Positions 1 through 6,995 of a stretch of DNA of 7,488 bases are shown piece by piece. The notes beneath the pieces were generated by a model that saw nothing but the letters and a program-made list of their open reading frames with translations, did not search any database and was not told where the DNA came from. Within the stretch, counting starts at the first letter, position 1, and each line of letters opens with the position of its first letter. Where the stretch lies: contig JAUVOB010000057.1 in NCBI GenBank assembly GCA_030599405.1, positions 1 through 7,488 of the forward strand, in the 5' to 3' direction. A program made the translations under genes and the position numbers. Origin of the DNA: Chloroflexota bacterium. GTDB taxonomy: Bacteria; Chloroflexota; Anaerolineae; Promineifilales; Promineifilaceae.

Positions 1-1
1 A

Positions 2-526
2 TCTGCCAATACTTCGCCGTTGAGCGGCACTCCTAATCCTGCTGCCACCGAATTACCACTGCAGAGTACTCCGTCATCTGATCCAAATCCTGGACACTCA
101 ATCCCATCAGACACAGCCACTGCCGTTGTTCCTGAGATAACGATTGATGCTTCGGGCTATCCTGGTCCCGTGCCAACCGATGCAGATGAGTCGCCTCGGG
201 ACTTGAGGTCGATCGGAGACGCCGGATATCCAAGCCCAGACACTGTTAATCCGACCGCGGCGACCGCCTCCTATCCTCTGGGTTTTGGAGACAGGCTTCC
301 AAACCTTACACCACCAGTAGATTCAGTACTCACTGGAGAGTCGGCAGTAATCGGTGACATGGATGTACGGCCTATAGCGGGGACCGATACACAGAATGAG
401 GCCAGCAGAAGCGGAGTTAGCACTTTTATGCTGTGGATCGGTTTTATCGCTGCCCTACTTGTTTTCATTGCTGGAGTAATTGGCTCCATCGTTTATTTTA
501 GCCGGCAACGCATGCAGGGACGATAG
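2..526 (+). CDS. C-terminal part of a Pro/Ser/Thr-rich surface protein with a C-terminal membrane anchor (5' end outside window)
   Basis: The frame is open to the window edge (first full codon at 2). A TTG at 20 could start translation, but there is no Shine-Dalgarno site before it and composition is the same on both sides, so this is most likely the tail of a longer protein. About 140 visible residues are low-complexity, rich in Pro, Ser, Thr, Asp and Gly, with repeated 'GYPGP', 'GYPSP' and 'SYPLG' motifs. One hydrophobic helix follows (about nt 425-499), then a short basic end, SRQRMQGR. This layout (extracytoplasmic stalk, one helix, positive tail) is that of a C-terminally anchored surface protein and also resembles a sortase-type sorting signal, although I see no LPXTG or PEP motif before the helix. 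The stop lies 8 bp before the C25 peptidase start, so the two are probably co-transcribed. Any N-terminal functional domain is out of view and its activity is unknown. Confidence 0.7.
   Translation, partial: SANTSPLSGTPNPAATELPLQSTPSSDPNPGHSIPSDTATAVVPEITIDASGYPGPVPTDADESPRDLRSIGDAGYPSPDTVNPTAATASYPLGFGDRLPNLTPPVDSVLTGESAVIGDMDVRPIAGTDTQNEASRSGVSTFMLWIGFIAALLVFIAGVIGSIVYFSRQRMQGR
155..283 (+). repeat. Degenerate GYPxP protein-level repeat in the stalk region
   Basis: Three related short motifs occur in the same frame: GYPGP (155-169), GYPSP (224-238) and SYPLG (269-283). The spacing is irregular and the intervening sequence is Ser/Thr/Asp/Pro-rich. The repeats are visible in the protein rather than as DNA tandem repeats. 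They suggest an extended, flexible stalk; possible O-glycosylation is inference from the Ser/Thr content and the neighbouring glycosyltransferase genes. Confidence 0.4.
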
Positions 527-529
527 GGG
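525..529 (+). promoter_or_regulatory. Weak ribosome binding site for the C25 peptidase gene
   Basis: AGGGG lies five bases before the ATG at 535 and overlaps the stop codon of the upstream gene. It is a partial Shine-Dalgarno match that supports this ATG, and its overlap with the previous stop suggests translational coupling. Confidence 0.4.
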
Positions 530-534
530 CTGCC

Positions 535-2715
535 ATGCTGGGAAGTATTTGGAGCCACCGACTTGTCGGCTTCTTGGGTGTTGTGCTCCTGGTCGTTCTG
601 GTATTCTTTCTAGTCTTTACCCTTTCCAATTCCCAACAAAGGCAATCTAAAGATGCATCTTGGGACGTCGTAAAGATCCATGTCGAAGAGACGGGCCTCC
701 ACGAGGTTCGCCTTAAGGATCTTAAGAATTTTAATCAGGGCATAGCCTCGCTCTCAGCCGAGAGTCTTCGTCTTTCTCAAGACGGAATTCCGATACCGTA
801 TTTACTTGATGACGAGAGTTTGTACTTCTACGGAATTGCTCCAGAGAGTCGATATGCATCCTATAGGCCATATATGCTTTCAATGACAGAGCCTGGAATT
901 CTCATGAATGAGAGAATAGTATCTGTAGCTGGAGATCGTCGGGTCGATACCATAACTGATACGATTCACATCGAGGAAAACAACCTATACGATAGCCGGT
1001 CAATACCAGCTGAGGAGCAGTATCCGCATAATTTCGATCCCTGGTATTGGACGACAATTCAAAACGATGATGAGATCTCCATAGATTTCGGCCTTCCGGA
1101 TATTGGTGCAGATTCCGGCGCACTGATACGCACCGCGCTCTATGGGGCGACGAGCATTGGCTCGGTTGATCCTGACCACGATATCGACCTCTATCTGAAT
1201 GGAATTCATGTAGACACAATTACTTGGGATGGCGAAACGCACATTATTACAGATAGCCTGATAGAACCTGGAGTTTTAGTACCCGGCACAAATACACTGG
1301 TAATTGACAATCTCAATGAAGGTCGGGCATCGGAAACGGGAATCGAGTCTACCAATGACAGTTCCAGATCGCCGCTCGATATTGTTCGACTCGACTGGGT
1401 TGATATCAAGTACTCGAGGATCCCTCGAGCAATTGACGACCAGGCGATCCTGGAGGGAGTGCGCGGAGACTTAAACGTCGAGGGCTTCTCAAGCAGACCA
1501 AAGCTGATCGATATCACCAATCCAATAGAGCCGAAAGTGGTGAACGGCTGGAATTTCGAAGATGGTGTTTTAGAATTTTCGGTCAACAAACATTCAAATC
1601 TGCTTGCAGCTGGACCACAAGGAATTATCAAAACCGCCGAGATTACGCCGGTCCGCGATAGCAATTGGCGTGACACCTCGATACAAGCTGATTTAATCAT
1701 CCTATCTACGGATGAACTTTCACCCGCCCTTACCCCGCTGGTCGAGTGGCGCGAGGATCAGGGTCTAGTTGTAGTTCAGGTTTCGGTGGAGGATGTTTAT
1801 AACGAATTTGGTGGTGGAGAAGAATCCCCGGGCAGCATCGCAGAATTTATCCGCTACGCCCTGATAGAATGGAGAGAGCCAAAGCCATCCTATCTGTTGC
1901 TGGTTGGCGAAGCGAGCTATGACTACAGGAATTATCTTGGCGAACTCGGTCAAAATGTGATCCCGGCGCCAATGGTTCGCGTCGAGTACGGAGGTGAAAC
2001 CGTTAGCGATCCCCGTCTAGCCGATACGGACCTGGATGGTTTGCCGGATATTGCAGTAGGTCGCTGGCCCGTAAGCACCGGGAACGAGGTTACTAAGTTG
2101 GTCGAACGAACCATTGCTTATGAGCAAGGGACCGGGACGGATAACGTCCTGATGGCTGCAGATGGAACCAGCCAGGAGTTTATCTCCCTAAGCGAAGAAG
2201 TTCTCCTAGGCAGTGGCCTCCCCGAATCAACCGTGAAGCGACTCTACGGAGTTCCGGCTGATCAGTTTACGGATGCCTGGAATGACGGCGCCTGGCTTGT
2301 TGCCTACGCCGGTCATGGAAGCATCGATCGCTGGGGCAAAGATGATGTGTTCTCTGCCGGTGCGGTACCTGATCTGAAAGCTGATAGCTCACCACCTATC
2401 GTCATTCAACTCACGTGCTTGACTGGTTTCTATGCTCATCCGACAGTGGATTCAATTTCTGAAATAATGCTCCGCCATGACAAGGGTCCGGTGGAAATTA
2501 TTGCGGCAACTAGCTTGACACTATCTTCAAGCCAAAGACCCTTTGGTGTAAATCTCATTAAAGCCCTTCAGGATCGTGAGGTCACTCGAATCGGCGATGC
2601 AATGCAGGAGGCAAAAGCAGCCCTCGGTGTAGAGAGAAATCGCGAATTAGCGGAGATCAGCGAGACCTTTACGTTACTCGGTGATCCGAGTGCGCTAATT
2701 GTCCGGCCGGAATAA
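535..2715 (+). CDS. Membrane-anchored C25-family (gingipain-like) cysteine peptidase
   Basis: This 726-residue protein is a predicted secreted or membrane-tethered protease. Residues about 10-31 form one strongly hydrophobic segment (uncleaved anchor or signal peptide). The next part, with 'EETGLHEVRLKDL', resembles the N-terminal region of PorU-like C25 proteins. Residues about 170-290 look like a beta-sandwich domain. The C25 catalytic domain spans about 386-724. Landmarks are LLLVGE (454-459, where gingipains have VGD), DTDLDGLPDIAVGR (497-510), the catalytic His in AGHGS (His594), the catalytic Cys in LTCLTG (Cys628), and the family-typical C-terminal LLGDPSAL. The His-Cys spacing of 34 is close to that of gingipain R (His211/Cys244). 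There is no type IX secretion C-terminal domain and no C-terminal anchor. Substrate specificity cannot be read from the sequence. It follows the stalk-protein gene by 8 bp. It may process surface proteins; a sortase-like role is only a hypothesis. Confidence 0.88.
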   Translation: MLGSIWSHRLVGFLGVVLLVVLVFFLVFTLSNSQQRQSKDASWDVVKIHVEETGLHEVRLKDLKNFNQGIASLSAESLRLSQDGIPIPYLLDDESLYFYGIAPESRYASYRPYMLSMTEPGILMNERIVSVAGDRRVDTITDTIHIEENNLYDSRSIPAEEQYPHNFDPWYWTTIQNDDEISIDFGLPDIGADSGALIRTALYGATSIGSVDPDHDIDLYLNGIHVDTITWDGETHIITDSLIEPGVLVPGTNTLVIDNLNEGRASETGIESTNDSSRSPLDIVRLDWVDIKYSRIPRAIDDQAILEGVRGDLNVEGFSSRPKLIDITNPIEPKVVNGWNFEDGVLEFSVNKHSNLLAAGPQGIIKTAEITPVRDSNWRDTSIQADLIILSTDELSPALTPLVEWREDQGLVVVQVSVEDVYNEFGGGEESPGSIAEFIRYALIEWREPKPSYLLLVGEASYDYRNYLGELGQNVIPAPMVRVEYGGETVSDPRLADTDLDGLPDIAVGRWPVSTGNEVTKLVERTIAYEQGTGTDNVLMAADGTSQEFISLSEEVLLGSGLPESTVKRLYGVPADQFTDAWNDGAWLVAYAGHGSIDRWGKDDVFSAGAVPDLKADSSPPIVIQLTCLTGFYAHPTVDSISEIMLRHDKGPVEIIAATSLTLSSSQRPFGVNLIKALQDREVTRIGDAMQEAKAALGVERNRELAEISETFTLLGDPSALIVRPE

Positions 2716-2726
2716 GGGTGATGGAA

Positions 2727-2753
2727 TTGACATAAACCATGTTATGTTATAAC
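2727..2753 (+). promoter_or_regulatory. Candidate sigma70-type promoter in the only real intergenic gap
   Basis: TTGACA (2727-2732, a perfect -35 consensus) is followed after 15 bp by TATAAC (2748-2753, five of six matches to the -10 consensus). The spacer is at the short end of the usual range. The site sits in the 57-bp gap between the C25 gene and the LPG_synthase_TM gene, and transcription would start near 2760. It could make 2773 onward an independent transcription unit. The -10 overlaps the 8-bp palindrome GTTATAAC (2746-2753). Confidence 0.45.
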
Positions 2754-2772
2754 GTGCTATCTTAAGATTGTT

Positions 2773-3843
2773 GTGATTCGGTTTGCCACTAGGAAGCGGA
2801 TTTTGCACACGGAAGAGCCAAATATATCACGAACTGATGATAGTCAAGTCAATATTCGCGTGTCTTGGCTTCGTGTCACCATTGGTGTTGCCGTTGGCCT
2901 CATTGGTCTGTTTTTCATTGTCAGAAACGTTGAATTCGCCGATGTTGCTTCCGCCTACCAGGATGCCATTCTTGGCTATGTTCTGCTTGCGGTTGCTGTG
3001 ATCCTTATCACGATCATAACCAAGACATGGCGTTGGCAACTCATCTTCAAGTCTGGCCCGGATGCTCCCGGTTTTCGACCACTCTTCTGGGCCCTGGTTA
3101 CTGGTCAGTTTTTTAATATCGTCGTTCCTTTCCGAACCGGGGAGATAGCTCGAGTCCTCTCATTGGATCAGCAAGAACAGGTTAGCAAGAGTAAAACATT
3201 GAGCACGTTGGTTATAGAAAAAACTCTCGATACGGCAGGATTGGTTGCCACGATACTCATAGTATTACCTTTCATAGCGATTCCCGACGAGGTGTTACAA
3301 CGAGGTAATACGCTGGCGATAATAACCCTGGTTGCGCTGCCAATACTGGTTCTTGTTGCCTTAAATTCTCACCGGCTGAGCCGCTTTGCCAAAGGCTCTG
3401 GTGAACGTCTGCCCCCATGGATGCGCATGCGTTTCATTCAGATCCTCGAAGCAGGTCTTGATGGATTGGCTGCATTCAGAAGTCGCCGCCTAACCGCCGG
3501 TCTATCGCTTGTTACAATGCTGATCGTAATACTGTCACTCCTCACGCCACTGGTCTTATTTAAAGCGTTCAACCTACCATACGGGATCAGGGAAGCGATA
3601 ATCATCAACCTTCTCGTAACGTTAGCAACCGCGCCTCCTTCTACGCCTGCCAGAATAGTGGTCTTTCTTGCCATCGTCCGGCTAGCGATGGAAGGATTCG
3701 GCATTGATGACACGGGTGTCATATTGAGCTACGCTATTGCCTTTCTTTTCGTGGTCTACACCCCGGCTCTGATCTTAGGTGGCCTAGCTTTGTCAAAAGG
3801 CGGGTATAGGTTTCCGATTAGAGTGAGCAGGGGCGAGAAATAA
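2773..3843 (+). CDS. LPG_synthase_TM / flippase-like (UPF0104 type) integral membrane protein
   Basis: This 356-residue polytopic protein of the lysylphosphatidylglycerol synthase transmembrane family (PF03706) corresponds to the MprF N-terminal flippase half and AglD-like proteins. I count about eight hydrophobic segments, near residues 34-52, 64-84, 103-120, 144-170, 180-200 and three more after about 240. The family hallmark is FNIVVPFRTGEIAR at 114-127, with Arg121, Gly123 and Glu124. The soluble C-terminal aminoacyl-transferase domain of full MprF is absent, so LPG synthesis is unlikely. Members next to glycan genes are often thought to act on lipid-linked substrates, which would fit here. 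The start is GTG at 2773; no in-frame ATG or TTG lies between the upstream stop (2728) and it, and no Shine-Dalgarno site is visible. The usual Pro-Gly-x-Ile-Gly-Val-Phe signature of the family appears altered here to P292-A-R-I-V-V-F298. It ends 10 bp before the next gene. Confidence 0.82.
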   Translation: MIRFATRKRILHTEEPNISRTDDSQVNIRVSWLRVTIGVAVGLIGLFFIVRNVEFADVASAYQDAILGYVLLAVAVILITIITKTWRWQLIFKSGPDAPGFRPLFWALVTGQFFNIVVPFRTGEIARVLSLDQQEQVSKSKTLSTLVIEKTLDTAGLVATILIVLPFIAIPDEVLQRGNTLAIITLVALPILVLVALNSHRLSRFAKGSGERLPPWMRMRFIQILEAGLDGLAAFRSRRLTAGLSLVTMLIVILSLLTPLVLFKAFNLPYGIREAIIINLLVTLATAPPSTPARIVVFLAIVRLAMEGFGIDDTGVILSYAIAFLFVVYTPALILGGLALSKGGYRFPIRVSRGEK

Positions 3844-3853
3844 CCGGTACAAG

Positions 3854-5437
3854 ATGATTTCCGTCATAATTCCTGCATTTAACGCTGCTCAAACGATTGG
3901 CATGTGCCTTGGGTCTTTGTCCAAACAAACGTTAGCGTCTTCGCTATACGAAATTATCGTAGTAGACGATGGCTCAGTTGATGGAACCGTCGATGTGGCG
4001 AAAGAGGCGGGAGCAAGGGTGATCAGGCAATCGAGGAGTTGGCCCGCAGCCGCCAGAAATGCGGGAGTAGACAAAGCAAATGGAGATATCGTTTGCTTCA
4101 CCGACGCGGACTGCAACCCAGAGCCTGATTGGCTTGAAGAGATTACGGCCCCTTTCGAAGATCCATCGATTGTTGGCTGCAAAGGAACCTATGCTACTCG
4201 TCAGACGAAGATTATCGCTCGCTTTGTCCAGCTAGAATATGAGGATAAGTATGATCTCCTTCGAAAACAGGATCATATCGACTTTATCGATACCTATTCG
4301 GCTTCTTATCGCCGGGATGTCCTGATTGCGAACAATGGATTTGATCAGAGGTTTCCATATTTAGAGGATCAGGAGCTGTCATTTCGTCTTTCGGCCCGTG
4401 GCTACAAGATGGTATTTCGACCAGAAGCTACCGTCTATCATTTGCACTCGGACACCCTTCTAGCTTACCTGCGAAAAAAGTTTCGAATCGGTTTCTGGAA
4501 AGCGCAGGTGGTACGCCGTTTTCCAGAACGGGGCATAAAAGACTCACACACACCCCAGTCGATGAAGGTGCAGATGGGGCTGATGGCTCTGCTCTATTTG
4601 ACGATCCTGTCTACTTTCATAACACGCTGGGCTATCCTGCCATTGGTCATATTGACTCTCCTCTTTTTAGTGACGACCCTACCCTTCTCCCAGAAAGCCT
4701 GGAAAAAGGACCGAACGATTGCCGTGGTGGCCTCGATATTGTTGGCTGCCCGAGCGACAGCCCTCGGCCTAGGTTACGGCTGGGGTGTAATAAGACCGCG
4801 TCCAGGGGTTAGTGGAGAAGAATCAACCATTGGAGGTTTAAACTACCTAATAAAACGCCTGATAGATATCACTGGTGGGATCATCGGACTAACAGCAGCC
4901 ATTCTCCTTAGCCCTATTATTGGGTTGGCCATCAAGATATCGTCTCCCGGTCCGGTGGTCTTTAGACAGGAACGAATAGGCCAGGGAGGACGGCCGTTTA
5001 TCATTTACAAGTTTCGCTCTATGCGTGTCGACGCACAGAAGCAGCTGCCGGATTTGGTGAAAATAAGCGAGCTACCCGAGCCGGTTTTCAAATTGAATGA
5101 CGATCCTCGAATCACGCCTATAGGTAGGATTCTTCGGCGTTGGAGTTTGGATGAACTTCCTCAATTTTGGAACGTATTTATTGGGGAGATGAGTCTAGTC
5201 GGACCTAGACCTGAAGAGGCTCAGATCGTGTCGTTGTATAACGATCTACAACGCCGTCGGCTCTCAGTGAAACCCGGCATGACTGGACCGATGCAGGTTG
5301 ACGGTCGTGGTGATCTCCCTCTTAACAAGCGTCTCGAGTTGGAGCTTGATTACATTGACGACTATTCCGTTTGGCGCGATGTCCGGATAATTGTCTTAAC
5401 CATACCTGCCATAATCAGCGGCAGGGGAGCACGGTAG
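3854..5437 (+). CDS. Fusion of a GT2 glycosyltransferase and a monotopic phosphoglycosyl transferase (WbaP/PglC-type sugar transferase)
   Basis: Two enzymes are joined in 527 residues. Residues 1 to about 230 are a GT-A fold family 2 glycosyltransferase: ISVIIPAFNA at the start, DDGS at 38-41, the metal-binding D84-A-D86, and a likely catalytic-base ED at 171-172. Residues about 237-310 contain two or three hydrophobic segments. Residues about 332-527 form a complete bacterial sugar transferase domain: LIKRLIDI entry, a re-entrant hydrophobic helix, SPGPVVFRQERIG, YKFRSM, the Asp433-Glu434 catalytic pair in SLDELPQFWN, and GPRP at 450-453. This second domain transfers a sugar-phosphate from a UDP-sugar to undecaprenyl phosphate, starting a lipid-linked glycan; the GT2 domain may add the next sugar. 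The sugars cannot be predicted. The frame is continuous with no sign of frameshift, and both sets of catalytic residues are present. ATG 3854 is right at the start of the GT2 fold; its ribosome site is weak. Confidence 0.92.
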   Translation: MISVIIPAFNAAQTIGMCLGSLSKQTLASSLYEIIVVDDGSVDGTVDVAKEAGARVIRQSRSWPAAARNAGVDKANGDIVCFTDADCNPEPDWLEEITAPFEDPSIVGCKGTYATRQTKIIARFVQLEYEDKYDLLRKQDHIDFIDTYSASYRRDVLIANNGFDQRFPYLEDQELSFRLSARGYKMVFRPEATVYHLHSDTLLAYLRKKFRIGFWKAQVVRRFPERGIKDSHTPQSMKVQMGLMALLYLTILSTFITRWAILPLVILTLLFLVTTLPFSQKAWKKDRTIAVVASILLAARATALGLGYGWGVIRPRPGVSGEESTIGGLNYLIKRLIDITGGIIGLTAAILLSPIIGLAIKISSPGPVVFRQERIGQGGRPFIIYKFRSMRVDAQKQLPDLVKISELPEPVFKLNDDPRITPIGRILRRWSLDELPQFWNVFIGEMSLVGPRPEEAQIVSLYNDLQRRRLSVKPGMTGPMQVDGRGDLPLNKRLELELDYIDDYSVWRDVRIIVLTIPAIISGRGAR

Positions 5438-5452
5438 CAAACGGATCACTCC

Positions 5453-5457
5453 GGAGG
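5453..5457 (+). promoter_or_regulatory. Strong Shine-Dalgarno site for the DUF2723 gene
   Basis: GGAGG followed by AAA lies nine bases before the ATG at 5467 and fixes that start. It is the best ribosome binding site in the window. It overlaps the perfect palindrome CTCCGGAG (5449-5456), in which the CTCC half could pair with the GGAG half of another copy. Confidence 0.75.
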
Positions 5458-5466
5458 AAATAGCAT

Positions 5467-6993
5467 ATGCTTTCTGGAGAGCGCACGAGACCAAAAATTC
5501 AAATAGTGCGCCTTGGGATTACTCCCTTAGCTCAATACCCTAAACTGGTCTACGGAAACCAGCAGCTGACGGTACTTCGCGAACGCCTCTTGTGGCCGTC
5601 AGTCACCGCCGGATTGGCGTTGATTGTCTACCTCTTGACGATAGCCCCCGATCTGACCTGGGCCAATTATGGAGGCGATGGTGGTGAACTCATAACAGCA
5701 TCCGTTACGTTGGGCATCCCCCACCCACCTGGATATCCGGTATATCTCCTAGTCGGGAAATTGGCGAGCCTTGTCCCGATCGGATCCGTTGCTTATCGAT
5801 ATAATCTACTTTCAGCGGTGGCACTCGCGCTGGCGGCGGGAATTCTCAGTGCGACGGTCTCAAACTTACTAGCTGCGAAACATAGAACAGGCGGGGGGTT
5901 CAGCCGGGCTGTTCCCGTTGCAGCCGGGCTCGTCTTTGCCTTTATTCCTATTGTCTGGGGGCAAGCATTAATAGCAGAGGTCTATACCCTGAACCTTTTC
6001 TTTCTTGCTCTATTGCTCTGGATTCTGACGCAAGATATCGACCGGAAGACGGCCATCATCGCCGGCTTTGTCTTTGGCCTATCACTGACGACGCATCTAA
6101 CGTCTGCATTAATGTTGCCATTGAGTCTATATCTTCTGCCACGAAGGTACTGGTTGAGATTTGCGCTAGGTACAACGATTGGAATCTTACCGTTCCTGGT
6201 GTTTCCAATCTTAGCGAACACATTAAGTCCAGTTATTTGGGGCAGAAACGACACGCTTTCTGGTTGGTTGTGGTTCATAACAGCAAGGATCTACAGACCA
6301 AATATATTGTCACTGCCTCAGGGAGATTGGTGGTCACGGTTAACTGAGTGGAGTTCTTTGTCATTTAAGCAATTCGCCTGGTTTGCAATACCTTTGATCA
6401 CCCTCAGTTACTTCTCAACAAGGGAAAAAAATCGGCGGTTGATCTTAGGCTTGATTGCGACGATCGTTCTTTACGCTGCCTATTCCTTTGGATATCGAAG
6501 CATTGACGCAACCGTATTCTTCCTGCCTGGATTATTGCTGCTAGCTATTACATTAGGGTTCGGGATGAAATCGCTTGGGATCGCTTCCTTGCTATTGCCG
6601 ACTCTGCTCGTAGCGCTAAACTTTGGCGGGCAGTACCTCGGCGATGACTTAACTGTTCGCACCGGTGCTGAACGGGTGTTACAGATGCTCCCAAATGATG
6701 CTATTGTAATAACACCCGGTGACCAGACAGCATCAACATTATTGTATTACCAGCAAGTAGAAGGAACTCGACCTGATGCGATTGTCGTGGATGATATCAT
6801 GTTTCAGTTCGATTGGTATCGTGAAAGACTGAAGTCTCGATACCCAACTCTACTAAACCTGGAGCGCGACGATGTTCCAGGTTTTATTGAAAGCAATCTC
6901 CAACGTCACCCAATCTGTCACGTCGAACTTGTATCGCCATCGAGTGTTGAATGCGACCAATCTCCTGCATATGTACTTGACATCGAATCCTGA
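5467..6993 (+). CDS. DUF2723-family polytopic membrane protein, probable lipid-linked-sugar-dependent glycosyltransferase (protein O-mannosyltransferase-like)
   Basis: This 508-residue protein has a cytoplasmic N-terminus of about 40 residues, roughly ten hydrophobic segments between 45 and 395, and a soluble C-terminal region of about 110 residues. The family signature follows the first helix: APDLTWANYGGDGGELITAS with Asp71 and Glu74, then IPHPPGYPVY (84-93) with His86. An acidic pair in the first outer loop is what GT-C enzymes such as protein O-mannosyltransferases use for catalysis, so a similar chemistry on the outer membrane face is inferred. I recall DUF2723 proteins also being named glycosyltransferase family 117. 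The C-terminal region holds ITPGDQTASTLLYYQQVEG and PDAIVVDD, a pattern I recognise from this family. It follows the fusion transferase by 29 bp and has the best ribosome site of the window. Donor and acceptor are not predictable; the Ser/Thr-rich stalk protein upstream is a candidate acceptor. Confidence 0.85.
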   Translation: MLSGERTRPKIQIVRLGITPLAQYPKLVYGNQQLTVLRERLLWPSVTAGLALIVYLLTIAPDLTWANYGGDGGELITASVTLGIPHPPGYPVYLLVGKLASLVPIGSVAYRYNLLSAVALALAAGILSATVSNLLAAKHRTGGGFSRAVPVAAGLVFAFIPIVWGQALIAEVYTLNLFFLALLLWILTQDIDRKTAIIAGFVFGLSLTTHLTSALMLPLSLYLLPRRYWLRFALGTTIGILPFLVFPILANTLSPVIWGRNDTLSGWLWFITARIYRPNILSLPQGDWWSRLTEWSSLSFKQFAWFAIPLITLSYFSTREKNRRLILGLIATIVLYAAYSFGYRSIDATVFFLPGLLLLAITLGFGMKSLGIASLLLPTLLVALNFGGQYLGDDLTVRTGAERVLQMLPNDAIVITPGDQTASTLLYYQQVEGTRPDAIVVDDIMFQFDWYRERLKSRYPTLLNLERDDVPGFIESNLQRHPICHVELVSPSSVECDQSPAYVLDIES

Positions 6994-6995
6994 CT

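Noticed and set aside
1413..1429. Perfect inverted repeat CTCGAGG-ATC-CCTCGAG inside the C25 gene
   Set aside because: The stem is 7 bp with a 3-base loop in the middle of an intact coding frame, with no T-run after it. It is probably a chance hairpin without terminator character.
902..1700. Long minus-strand open frames opposite the C25 gene
   Set aside because: They overlap a plus-strand gene with clear family motifs, have no recognisable domains and no ribosome sites, and are antisense shadows of the real frame.
5442..5457. GGATCACTCC followed by GGAGG, resembling the 3' end of 16S rRNA
   Set aside because: The match to the 16S tail is short and imperfect (one base missing), and no rRNA sequence precedes it. 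It is explained by the intergenic gap and the Shine-Dalgarno site.
5901..5930. Direct 10-bp repeat CAGCCGGGCT at 5901 and 5921
   Set aside because: There are only two copies, they are read in different frames, and they lie inside a conserved hydrophobic stretch of the DUF2723 protein. This is too little to call a regulatory or mobile repeat.
6977..6982. TTGACA hexamer at the end of the DUF2723 gene as a promoter -35 box
   Set aside because: No acceptable -10 hexamer occurs at 15-19 bp downstream, and the hexamer encodes conserved-frame residues; it is probably chance.
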